DNA from: M55B120 sp965549355
GTDB taxonomy: Bacteria > Actinomycetota > Humimicrobiia > Humimicrobiales > Humimicrobiaceae
Assembly (NCBI GenBank): GCA_965549355.1
Contig: CBEVGD010000100.1
Location: 1 to 5,397 of the forward strand
Length of the DNA stretch: 5,397 nt
Direction of reading: 5' to 3'
Shown: positions 1 through 5,396 of the stretch, one piece after another
How positions within the stretch are numbered: the stretch's first letter is position 1
Layout of the letters: each line of letters opens with the position of its first letter
The notes under the pieces: model-generated
The model's database searches: none
Told to the model about the DNA's origin: nothing
The model's input: the letters and a program-made list of their open reading frames with translations, nothing else
Made by a program: the position numbers and the translations under genes

Positions 1-826
1 CAAGTCCGCTCCTTATGCCGCCGCTTGCAATCACTTTTAAATCTTTTCCGGCACAGTCTATCATCTCAAGACATTCTACTGTAGGTATGCCCCATCCCCG
101 GAAGCTCCCCGCTACCTTTCTTTTAAGCATGTCTCTGGAGCGCCCGTTCTCTATTTTTATCCATGATGTTCCGCCGGCGCCTCCCATATCTATGCCGCTT
201 ACTCCGGCTGATACAAGCTTTGCCGCCGTATCTTCCGATATTCCAAAACCCACTTCCCTTACTATCACAGGGAAGGGCGCCTTCTCGCATATCCGGGCTA
301 TCTTTCCAATAAGTCCCGAAAAGTCAGTATTTCCTCCATTCTGGAAGACCTCCTGCATGGGATTTAAGTGAAGCATAAGACCGTCAGCTTTTATCATGTC
401 GACTGCTTTTATACATTCCGCCGGGCCAAACCCATAATTTAGCTGTACTGCCCCCAGATTGGCAAATAAGAGTATATTATGGGCAATATCCCTGATATTG
501 AATGTATCTTCCTGTGCCGGATCTTCAAGTACCACCCTCTGCGAACCGACGCACATTGCAATATTTTTGTCCCGCGCTACAGCAGCAAGCCTCCTGTTTA
601 GTATCTTTGCATCGCGGATACCCCCGGTGATGGGAGATATCATGATGGGCGCATCGAGCTTCTTCCCAAATATTTCTATTCCTGTATTTATATCATCAAA
701 ATTTAAGTCCGGCAGAGCCTGATGGATGAATCTGTAATCACTGAAACCGGCAGAAGTACTCCTGTCTTCCATGTCCCCATTAAGGCTCAGTTCAAGATGA
801 TCCTGTTTTCTTCTGCTGTCTTCCAT
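1..826 (-). CDS. fni: Type 2 isopentenyl-diphosphate delta-isomerase (FMN-dependent), 3' end cut off by window
   Basis: Interconverts isopentenyl and dimethylallyl diphosphate, the two C5 building blocks of isoprenoids, in the cytoplasm; the family needs reduced FMN and Mg2+. I translated 275 residues; with a usual family length of about 330-360, some 60-80 C-terminal residues lie beyond position 1. Family motifs appear in order: RRKQDHL (residues 5-11), ISPITGG (63-69, often SxMTGG in relatives), GSQR (94-97), ANLGAVQL (122-129), HLNPMQE (153-159, holding the conserved Gln158 and the metal-binding Glu159), GAGGTSW (216-222, FMN phosphate region), WGIPT (245-249) and ASGGIR (267-272). The ATG at 826 is chosen because RRKQDHL follows it directly; the next Met (residue 19) would delete that motif. 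It starts 3 bases after the prenyl synthase stop, so it is almost certainly co-transcribed and perhaps translationally coupled. The nearest AAAGGG lies about 11 bases upstream, inside the preceding gene. No type 1 (Nudix) IDI features are seen. Confidence 0.94.
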   Translation of the reverse strand, partial: MEDSRRKQDHLELSLNGDMEDRSTSAGFSDYRFIHQALPDLNFDDINTGIEIFGKKLDAPIMISPITGGIRDAKILNRRLAAVARDKNIAMCVGSQRVVLEDPAQEDTFNIRDIAHNILLFANLGAVQLNYGFGPAECIKAVDMIKADGLMLHLNPMQEVFQNGGNTDFSGLIGKIARICEKAPFPVIVREVGFGISEDTAAKLVSAGVSGIDMGGAGGTSWIKIENGRSRDMLKRKVAGSFRGWGIPTVECLEMIDCAGKDLKVIASGGIRSGL

Positions 827-829
827 ACC

Positions 830-1858
830 TTAAAAATCCCTTTTTATCAAAAATTCTGCAAGCTGGCTGTATCGGCCGACAAACTCTTTTTTTATAGGAA
901 GGCTCTCCATCTCATTCAGCGCCATTCTGTAATATTTTTCAGCCTGCTCCCTGCAATAATCCCTGGCCCCGGCTTTTTCCAGAAAGCCGAGCACTGTCGC
1001 CACATTCCCGTCATCTATACTTTTTTCTTTGTATATCCGGAAAAGCTCGCTGCTTTTCTTCCTTCCGTATTCCTGGATGAAAAAAACTATGGGAAGTGAT
1101 TTCTTTCTCTTCCTTATATCGCTGCCCTGAGGTTTTCCCGTTCTCCCGTCTTTGCCCCATATGCCCAGAATATCATCTATTATCTGGAAGGCTATCCCCA
1201 GATATTTACCGAATCTTTCAAAGCTATCAAGCTTTTCTCTTTCCAGATAAAGGACCGCTCCTGCCTCAAGCGCTCCTGATATAAGGGCAGCTGTTTTCTT
1301 CTCTATCATCTTTATATACTGCTCTACAGATACCCTATCCCTATGCTCAAAATCAATATCCATATACTGGCCCTCCAGCATCTCAAGACAGTTTGATTCC
1401 AGTATATCCAATACTTCGGCCTGTTTCTGCCCCGGCATGCCCCTGCGGCCGAGCCTCAGGACCGAAAGGCCCGCAAGCACCTTCAGGGCCGAACCCGCAT
1501 TTATGGCCTGTGAAGCGCCCCATACCTTCCATACAGTCGGCCTGTGCCTCCGGAGCTCATCTTCATCCTGTATATCATCATGGATAAGCGAATAATTATG
1601 TATAAGTTCTATAGCTGCCGAAACAGGAAGTGCCCTTTTAAAGTCTCCGCTTACAGATTCTGATGCAAGAAGGCTGAGCGTGCCCCTGAGCATCTTGCCG
1701 CTATTTGCATCTCTGCTTTCCCTGCCGCTCTTATCTATCCATCCCATATGATATTTCATCATATCGTATAAATAGAGGTCCCGGCCCTTAAATAGCGACT
1801 TTAATTCCTTTTCTATATATGGTGCATATCTTATGAATATTTCCGGCATTTCTGCCAT
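830..1858 (-). CDS. Trans-polyprenyl diphosphate synthase (FPP/GGPP synthase family)
   Basis: Condenses IPP head-to-tail with allylic diphosphates to make a longer all-trans prenyl diphosphate. It has 342 residues, normal for the family. The first Asp-rich motif is DDIQD (94-98), followed by the Arg pair 103-104 (ELRRHRPT). The second is DDILG (228-232) within QIIDDILGIWG, then TGKPQGSD (240-247) and KRKKSLP (250-256). GKMLRG (54-59) occupies the IPP-binding position usually written GKRxRP. Chain length: Tyr89 sits five residues before the first Asp motif and that motif has no two-residue insertion, a combination known from archaeal type I GGPP synthases. C20 is therefore my best guess, but C15 or longer products are possible. 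The ATG at 1858 has an excellent Shine-Dalgarno (AAAGGGG, 1866-1872) 7 bases upstream. It lies 12 bases after the SAF oxidoreductase and 3 bases before the IDI gene. The Gly in place of the final Asp of the second motif recurs in DDxLGIWG-type synthases, so I do not read it as inactivating. Confidence 0.93.
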   Translation of the reverse strand: MAEMPEIFIRYAPYIEKELKSLFKGRDLYLYDMMKYHMGWIDKSGRESRDANSGKMLRGTLSLLASESVSGDFKRALPVSAAIELIHNYSLIHDDIQDEDELRRHRPTVWKVWGASQAINAGSALKVLAGLSVLRLGRRGMPGQKQAEVLDILESNCLEMLEGQYMDIDFEHRDRVSVEQYIKMIEKKTAALISGALEAGAVLYLEREKLDSFERFGKYLGIAFQIIDDILGIWGKDGRTGKPQGSDIRKRKKSLPIVFFIQEYGRKKSSELFRIYKEKSIDDGNVATVLGFLEKAGARDYCREQAEKYYRMALNEMESLPIKKEFVGRYSQLAEFLIKRDF

Positions 1859-1865
1859 ATCTTTA

Positions 1866-1872
1866 CCCCTTT
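1866..1872 (-). promoter_or_regulatory. Shine-Dalgarno site of the prenyl synthase, overlapping the upstream stop codon
   Basis: Reading the minus strand, AAAGGGG lies 7 bases before the ATG at 1858. Its first two bases are also the last two bases of the TAA stop (1871-1873) of the preceding oxidoreductase gene. This is a strong site that fixes the start, and the overlap with the stop suggests coupled translation of the two genes. Confidence 0.75.
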
Positions 1873-3235
1873 AAAATGTTATTCCATCCTGCTGCCTTCT
1901 CAGCTGCAGTATCATGGAGCCTTCCACCAGTTCGACATCATTATAGGTAATGGGCTGGCCCTTTTGTATATTGTTTTTAAGCCTGCAGCCTTCGCTCAGG
2001 CCCATTGGGAGGAGGTTTTCTTCTCTGGCTATCTCATAATGTTCTATCATCCCATATGTTGCGTATGCTCCTATTCCATCAAGTAATTCTCCAGCTTTGA
2101 GATCCTTCTTTCCATAAGTGACCACCTCCGATATAAGTCCCGCCATCGGCACTATCGTAGGCTCTCCCAAAAAGTATGCCCTTGCCACCGAAAGAGGCGC
2201 CTCAATGCTTGTAAGATGATAGGGTCTGTATAGGAGATAATTCGGCCCATCGCCAAAAAGAAGATATTTAAGCTCATCCCTTATTATCTTCAGGTGAGAA
2301 GTATATACAAGGAACACCCCCGGAGCCACATCCCCTATTGCAAATTCGACTACTCCCTTCCTGGAAAGTATGCCGCCATCTTCTTTGAGGCTATATCGCC
2401 CCGCAAGCTCGCTGACATTTACACTGGCCCCATGCATACCTCTCACATCAGGTACGAGTCCCGTAGCATTTGATAGGCATGCCATCTCAACCATCGACTT
2501 GGTCCCGTCAACAAATGAAGTCATCATCCTTGCGCTGGCCCCTTTCCGGGCCGCATATTCTGCAAGGGTATCGGGATTGGCTTCCCTGTCCAGGGGATTG
2601 TTCTTGCCCTTGCCGGCTGCGATCACCTCAAGGCCAAGGGCATCTGCCATATCAAAAAGCTCCTTTGCCGCCGCCGGTTCGTCTCCGGCCGCTAAAGTAT
2701 AGACAATACCGGCATTATCGGCCATTTTCTTGAGAAGCGGCCCGATAGTGGTATCTGCCTCCACATTGAATGTCACTACATGTTTTTTATTATTTATGGC
2801 GCTGAAGGCTATCTGCGCACCTGCTTCAGTATTTCCTGTTGCATCAACAACCACATCGACTTCTTCAATACCTGTCAGGATCCCTATTTCATCTGTAACA
2901 ATAGTCCTTCCGGATGCTATGGCGCTGCTTATTTGTTTCTTCATGCTGCTCCTGTCCGCACCGCCCGCCTTTATGGTCTCCAGGTCAGCATTTTCCGGAG
3001 ATACTTTTATCCCAGACTCGACAAGAGCCATATCTTCAGCATCAAGCCCTATGCTTTTAAGTATTTTAGCTGCGCTGTTTACATCCCTGCTTGCCGCAGC
3101 GATGACATCCATCCCCGGAAGAGTCTTTAAATGAGCGGTCATGCTGCTGCCCATCTGGCCCATTCCTACTATTGCTACCCTGATGGAACCGCCCCGCGAC
3201 TGGAGATCTTTTAACTTTTTATTTAATCCAAGCAT
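1871..3235 (-). CDS. SAF-domain homoserine-dehydrogenase-like oxidoreductase (COG4091 type); candidate DXR-like (DRL) enzyme
   Basis: A 454-residue NAD(P)-dependent oxidoreductase. Domains in order: a Rossmann nucleotide-binding fold with VGMGQMGSSM (23-32, GxGxxG), continuing through TDEIGIL (114-120) and DATGNTEAGA (131-140); a homoserine-dehydrogenase-like catalytic region with GDEPAA (184-189), AAGKGKNNP (206-214) and SFVDGTKSMVEMA (240-252); and a C-terminal SAF domain (about 397-448, including LPMGLSEGCRLK and NDVELVEGS). This order matches COG4091, usually annotated as predicted homoserine dehydrogenase. That family includes Brucella DRL, which converts 1-deoxyxylulose 5-phosphate to methylerythritol 4-phosphate in place of DXR. 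Leading a prenyl synthase/IDI operon favours a DRL-like role over threonine synthesis, but this is inference: the family is broad and many members are uncharacterised. The ATG at 3235 is supported by AAAGGA (3240-3245) 4 bases upstream; the basic N-terminal helix precedes the Rossmann strand as usual. Alternatives are another sugar-phosphate or hydroxy-acid dehydrogenase. Family assignment about 0.9 sure, DRL activity about 0.45. Confidence 0.85.
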   Translation of the reverse strand: MLGLNKKLKDLQSRGGSIRVAIVGMGQMGSSMTAHLKTLPGMDVIAAASRDVNSAAKILKSIGLDAEDMALVESGIKVSPENADLETIKAGGADRSSMKKQISSAIASGRTIVTDEIGILTGIEEVDVVVDATGNTEAGAQIAFSAINNKKHVVTFNVEADTTIGPLLKKMADNAGIVYTLAAGDEPAAAKELFDMADALGLEVIAAGKGKNNPLDREANPDTLAEYAARKGASARMMTSFVDGTKSMVEMACLSNATGLVPDVRGMHGASVNVSELAGRYSLKEDGGILSRKGVVEFAIGDVAPGVFLVYTSHLKIIRDELKYLLFGDGPNYLLYRPYHLTSIEAPLSVARAYFLGEPTIVPMAGLISEVVTYGKKDLKAGELLDGIGAYATYGMIEHYEIAREENLLPMGLSEGCRLKNNIQKGQPITYNDVELVEGSMILQLRRQQDGITF

Positions 3236-3239
3236 GGTA

Positions 3240-3245
3240 TCCTTT
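3240..3245 (-). promoter_or_regulatory. Shine-Dalgarno site of the SAF-domain oxidoreductase
   Basis: AAAGGA on the minus strand, with 4 bases between it and the ATG at 3235. The spacing is slightly short but acceptable, and it supports the chosen start. Confidence 0.6.
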
Positions 3246-3276
3246 CATAATATTGGTAAGAAGTATTCAAATACAT

Positions 3277-3331
3277 TCTTAAGGTATCTACTTATATTAG
3301 TAACAATACAATCTTAAGGTATATATTAAGA
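3277..3331. repeat. Repeated TCTTAAGGTAT motif with inverted TTAAGA half-site (possible operator)
   Basis: TCTTAAGGTAT occurs as an exact 11-base direct repeat at 3277-3287 and 3312-3322, 35 bases apart start to start. The second copy also forms an inverted repeat, TCTTAA-N8-TTAAGA (3312-3331), so there are three half-sites. They lie in the leader of the isoprenoid operon and overlap the candidate promoter, as a regulator-binding site would. The pattern is read directly from the sequence; the regulatory role is inference, and AT-rich background raises the chance rate. Confidence 0.45.
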
Positions 3332-3339
3332 ATTTACAA
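3311..3339 (-). promoter_or_regulatory. Candidate sigma70-like promoter for the isoprenoid operon
   Basis: On the minus strand, TTGTAA (3334-3339) and TAAGAT (3311-3316) are separated by 17 bases; each matches its consensus box at 4 of 6 positions. It lies in the 118-base gap before the operon and would give a leader of roughly 70 bases. An alternative -10 box, TATAAG (3291-3296, 5 of 6), has no good -35 partner. In AT-rich DNA such matches arise by chance, so this is tentative. Confidence 0.3.
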
Positions 3340-3353
3340 GAAGAATGGAGCCG

Positions 3354-3992
3354 CTACTTCCAGATTACAGATTTAAAATCCGGATCTTTCTTTCCAAATC
3401 TGACATTATTTATGATATATGGATTGCCAAAAAGGCTCAGCAGTTCCCTGTCGGATTCACTATCGCTGTAACAATAGGATGCTTTCCAATCCACCCTGTC
3501 TTCCTTATGGCTGCCAAGAAGCATCTTTATCTTATTTTTCCCATAACAATTCAAACCGGTGATCTTTATTTTATTATCATTACAGGTCGTTCTTGTGCAT
3601 ATCAGCTCAGAAAATCCCAGTCCTCTGCTTACTTTCTCCAGATATAGATCCAGGGAAGCGCTCAGAAGAATGATCTTGTAGCCCTTATCTTTGAGTCCGG
3701 TGATTTCCTTCCTGGCGGTTTTGAGGATCCGCCCCAGAAGATATTTGGAGAAATCGTCAAAAAGCGCCTCCACATCCCTGATCCTGGATGAATCAATGAT
3801 CAGATTAATATATATTTCCTTAAACTGCCTCTGGGAATATATCTTCAGAAAATACTTCAGCGCCCCATAAACCAACCTGCAGAAAATTGGTATATTCTTA
3901 ATGGACAGATCAAAATATCTGAAAAATAATAGGATCATCGAGTCTTTCTTTATCAATGTCCCATCGAAATCAAATAATGCTATTAGTTCCAT
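3354..3992 (-). CDS. HAD superfamily subfamily IB phosphatase (SerB/CicA-like)
   Basis: A 212-residue soluble HAD hydrolase, expected to remove phosphate from a small molecule through an Asp-phosphate intermediate with Mg2+. All four motifs are present: motif I DFDGTL with nucleophile Asp8 and acid/base Asp10; motif II LLSAS (Ser111); motif III Lys154 in the GKNKIK stretch (151-156); motif IV YSDSESD with Asp177 and Asp181. A helical cap region lies between motifs I and II (about residues 20-90), and spacing and length fit subfamily IB. The substrate cannot be read from the sequence: phosphoserine, lyso-lipid phosphates and other phosphomonoesters are all precedents in the subfamily. The ATG at 3992 places motif I at the very N-terminus, as usual. 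Only a weak GAAAG precedes the start. It shares the strand of the isoprenoid operon but is 118 bases upstream and visibly more AT-rich (one 60-base stretch I counted is 33% GC), so it may be a separate unit. Confidence 0.86.
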   Translation of the reverse strand: MELIALFDFDGTLIKKDSMILLFFRYFDLSIKNIPIFCRLVYGALKYFLKIYSQRQFKEIYINLIIDSSRIRDVEALFDDFSKYLLGRILKTARKEITGLKDKGYKIILLSASLDLYLEKVSRGLGFSELICTRTTCNDNKIKITGLNCYGKNKIKMLLGSHKEDRVDWKASYCYSDSESDRELLSLFGNPYIINNVRFGKKDPDFKSVIWK

Positions 3993-4004
3993 ACTTTCAA
4001 TAAG

Positions 4005-4033
4005 AATCCGGAATAGGGATTACTAATTATTCC
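4005..4033. repeat. Two overlapping inverted repeats in the HAD gene leader/promoter
   Basis: AATCC-N7-GGATT spans 4005-4021. GGAATA-N12-TATTCC spans 4010-4033, with perfect 6-base arms. The second covers the candidate -10 box and start region of the HAD phosphatase promoter, so an operator or a leader hairpin is possible. The arms are short and could be chance. Confidence 0.3.
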
Positions 4034-4055
4034 AAAAGATTGCGTTTTCTTTCAA
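4026..4055 (-). promoter_or_regulatory. Candidate sigma70-like promoter for the HAD phosphatase
   Basis: On the minus strand, TTGAAA (4050-4055, 5 of 6 consensus) and AATAAT (4026-4031, 5 of 6) are separated by 18 bases. Transcription would begin near 4019, leaving a leader of about 27 bases. This is the best-scoring promoter-like pair in the window by eye, though the flanking DNA is AT-rich. Confidence 0.4.
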
Positions 4056-4111
4056 ATTTTCACTTAAATAACGGGCCCTTAAAATAAACATTTTATTAAA
4101 ACAGTAGTACA

Positions 4112-4123
4112 ATTGAGCTCAAT
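4112..4123. repeat. 12-base perfect palindrome ATTGAGCTCAAT
   Basis: This is a perfect palindrome without a spacer. It overlaps the candidate -35 box (TTGAGC, 4113-4118) of the plus-strand nucleosidase gene, the position expected of an operator. Function is inferred from position only. Confidence 0.35.
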
Positions 4124-4140
4124 ATGAAATTTTGTAATAT
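4113..4140 (+). promoter_or_regulatory. Candidate promoter for the nucleosidase gene
   Basis: TTGAGC (4113-4118) and TAATAT (4135-4140) are separated by 16 bases, each matching consensus at 4 of 6. The leader would be about 45 bases. Other TTGTAA/TTTTAT-type pairs just downstream are equally possible, so the exact promoter is uncertain. Confidence 0.28.
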
Positions 4141-4193
4141 CATATTAATTTAATTTTTATTTTACAAGCATTAAAACTTAAAACATAAGAGAG

Positions 4194-5000
4194 ATGTTAG
4201 TAGTCTTTGGAGCATTAAAAATTGAACTTGGCCCCATACTCAGATCGATCCATATCTATAATATCCATAAGGCCGGGAAAACTATCATATATGAAGGATT
4301 TAAAGACAGCGGGCCCATCGCCATTATTCAGACAGGGATGGGAGCAAAAAACGCAATGCAGGCTGCTAAGTTTTTTAAGGATAATTTTTTAGGATATATA
4401 AAAGATCGCATTATAGGACCGGAAAACAATATAGAGGTCCTCATGATAGGCTTTTGCGGGGCAACAGATGAGAGTATGAAAATTGGAGATACTGTAGTAT
4501 ACAGTTCAATAAAAAACATCACCCGCTCTGATGAAAAAGAGTTTTCATTAAACAGCTCGCTGGAACTTGGAAAAGATGGACCGGCCCGTAACCGCATCAA
4601 AGACGGTCCCTTATACGCAGCCGGCGCCACTGTCCCTGAAGTCATAACAAGTCCCGCTGCAAAGAAACAATTAAACACCGGCTTTGATATCCAGGCCATA
4701 GATATGGAAAGCTACCCGGTCGCTGAAACCGTACGGGAAATGAATCTGCCGTTTAGCTGTATAAGAGTTGTCTCTGATGGAGCCGGGGATCTGCTTCCTT
4801 CATATTTTGGAAGTACCACCGGTATCAAAATGGCCGTAAATATTATGCTGTCCCTTTTGAGATCCATTTTTGATAGAAAAGAACTTACAGCCAATAAAAA
4901 TGCTGTCAAAAACATAAGAAAAGCAAATCTAAGATTGGCAAAGGTATCTGCGGATCTCATTTCAGGCTTTACCGCTAATACTTCAAATAAAACCCTTTGA
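4194..5000 (+). CDS. MTAN/HpnG-like nucleosidase or nucleoside phosphorylase (PNP/UDP phosphorylase family)
   Basis: Cleaves the glycosidic bond of a nucleoside or nucleoside-like compound. Visible family features: N-terminal strand VVFGALKIE, with Glu11 aligning to the catalytic Glu12 of E. coli MTA/SAH nucleosidase; TGMGAKNA (47-54); GFCGATDESMKIGDTVV (86-102), the family's glycine-rich signature; AIDMES (168-173), which binds the ribose; and RVVSDGAGDLLP (191-202), with Asp195 at the catalytic Asp197 position of MTAN. The RxxSDxAxxxLP form resembles hopanoid-associated HpnG, which releases adenine from adenosylhopane, but no squalene or hopanoid gene is in view. Substrate is undecided: MTA/SAH, 5'-deoxyadenosine or a lipid-linked nucleoside. 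At 268 residues it exceeds the usual 200-240 because of a short insert near residues 66-80 and a basic tail from about residue 225. The ATG at 4194 starts the first strand directly; its only ribosome site is a GAGAG abutting the start, so initiation may be weak. It ends overlapping the convergent membrane gene by 18 bases. Confidence 0.8.
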   Translation: MLVVFGALKIELGPILRSIHIYNIHKAGKTIIYEGFKDSGPIAIIQTGMGAKNAMQAAKFFKDNFLGYIKDRIIGPENNIEVLMIGFCGATDESMKIGDTVVYSSIKNITRSDEKEFSLNSSLELGKDGPARNRIKDGPLYAAGATVPEVITSPAAKKQLNTGFDIQAIDMESYPVAETVREMNLPFSCIRVVSDGAGDLLPSYFGSTTGIKMAVNIMLSLLRSIFDRKELTANKNAVKNIRKANLRLAKVSADLISGFTANTSNKTL

Positions 5001-5396
5001 TCTGTAGAAGATATTTTTTATCAAATAAATTATCCCACCCATCATCCCGATTATCAGAATGATTGCCAGAACTATGAGAGAAAACAATGTAGCCTGGCTC
5101 TGTGCGATCCCGAAGCTGGTAATTGCAAAAACCAGCGCATTTTCCCTTATGCCTATTCCTCCGATAGTGACCGGTACGCTTGAGGCCAGAACAATAAAGG
5201 GTATTATAAATATAAACACATGAAATTTTAACTCCAGGCCCAGGGCAAGTGAAATAGAGCTGTAGCTTATAAGGAAAAACACCTGCATTATTAAACTGAA
5301 CAAATAGCTTATAAGAAGATATTTGATTTTATGCCTGTAACCTATAAGGATGCCGTGAAATTCTTTTAGCCCGGGTCTTATCCTTGAAAATATCCG
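4983..5396 (-). CDS. LPG-synthase/AglD-type flippase-like integral membrane protein (UPF0104), 5' part missing
   Basis: Only the C-terminal 137 residues are in the window; the frame stays open to the right edge, so the start is missing. Full-length members have about 300-350 residues and six to eight membrane spans. Hydrophobic spans are at about residues 26-53, 58-72, 84-97 and 103-126 of the visible part. The diagnostic piece is SSVPVTIGGIGIRENA (72-87), matching the family's SxxPxxxGGxGxRE loop. Relatives include the flippase half of MprF, archaeal AglD and YbhN; roles reported or proposed involve moving or modifying lipid-linked substrates. The protein ends at KGFI shortly after the last span, with no sign of the soluble MprF lysyl-transferase domain. 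A TTG at 5301-5303 could be mistaken for a start, but family-like sequence (PGLKEFHGILIGY) continues upstream of it. The last 18 bases overlap the convergent nucleosidase gene. The substrate is not readable here; polyprenyl-linked lipids are one possibility given the neighbours. Confidence 0.84.
   Translation of the reverse strand, partial: RIFSRIRPGLKEFHGILIGYRHKIKYLLISYLFSLIMQVFFLISYSSISLALGLELKFHVFIFIIPFIVLASSVPVTIGGIGIRENALVFAITSFGIAQSQATLFSLIVLAIILIIGMMGGIIYLIKNIFYRSKGFI

Larger units (their letters stand above)
3993..4193. other. Divergent, very AT-rich intergenic regulatory region
   Basis: A 201-base gap lies between the start codons of the HAD phosphatase (minus) and the nucleosidase (plus). 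From 4021 to 4200 GC is only about 22% by count, far below the coding DNA. I see no small gene or RNA gene in it. It holds promoter candidates in both directions and several short palindromes, listed separately. Confidence 0.6.

Noticed and set aside
15..722. Plus-strand open frames opposite the IDI gene
   Set aside because: The minus strand encodes an unmistakable type 2 IDI over the same bases; the plus frames show no recognisable domain.
2370..3134. Open frames on the plus strand opposite the SAF oxidoreductase
   Set aside because: They lie antisense to a well-supported gene, lack family motifs, and have Ser/Pro/Ala-rich compositions typical of shadow frames.
1871..3235. Annotating this gene as homoserine dehydrogenase of threonine/methionine biosynthesis
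   Set aside because: The C-terminal SAF domain and the AAGKGKNNP and SFVDGTKSMVEMA blocks belong to the COG4091 family rather than to biosynthetic homoserine dehydrogenases, there is no ACT domain, and the neighbours are isoprenoid genes.
4072..4080. GGGCCC palindrome in the divergent region as an operator
   Set aside because: It is only six bases, and the flanking bases do not extend the symmetry.
4328..4960. Minus-strand open frames opposite the nucleosidase
   Set aside because: The plus strand carries the complete catalytic signature of the PNP/MTAN family; the opposite frames show no motif or ribosome site.
5008..5024. GATA/TATC hairpin with a T-rich loop downstream of the nucleosidase as a terminator
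   Set aside because: The stem is only 4 AT-rich base pairs, and it lies inside the coding sequence of the opposing gene.
4983..5303. A short complete gene beginning at the TTG at 5301-5303
   Set aside because: The frame continues open to the window edge with sequence typical of the family, so this is an internal Leu codon and the gene is truncated by the window.
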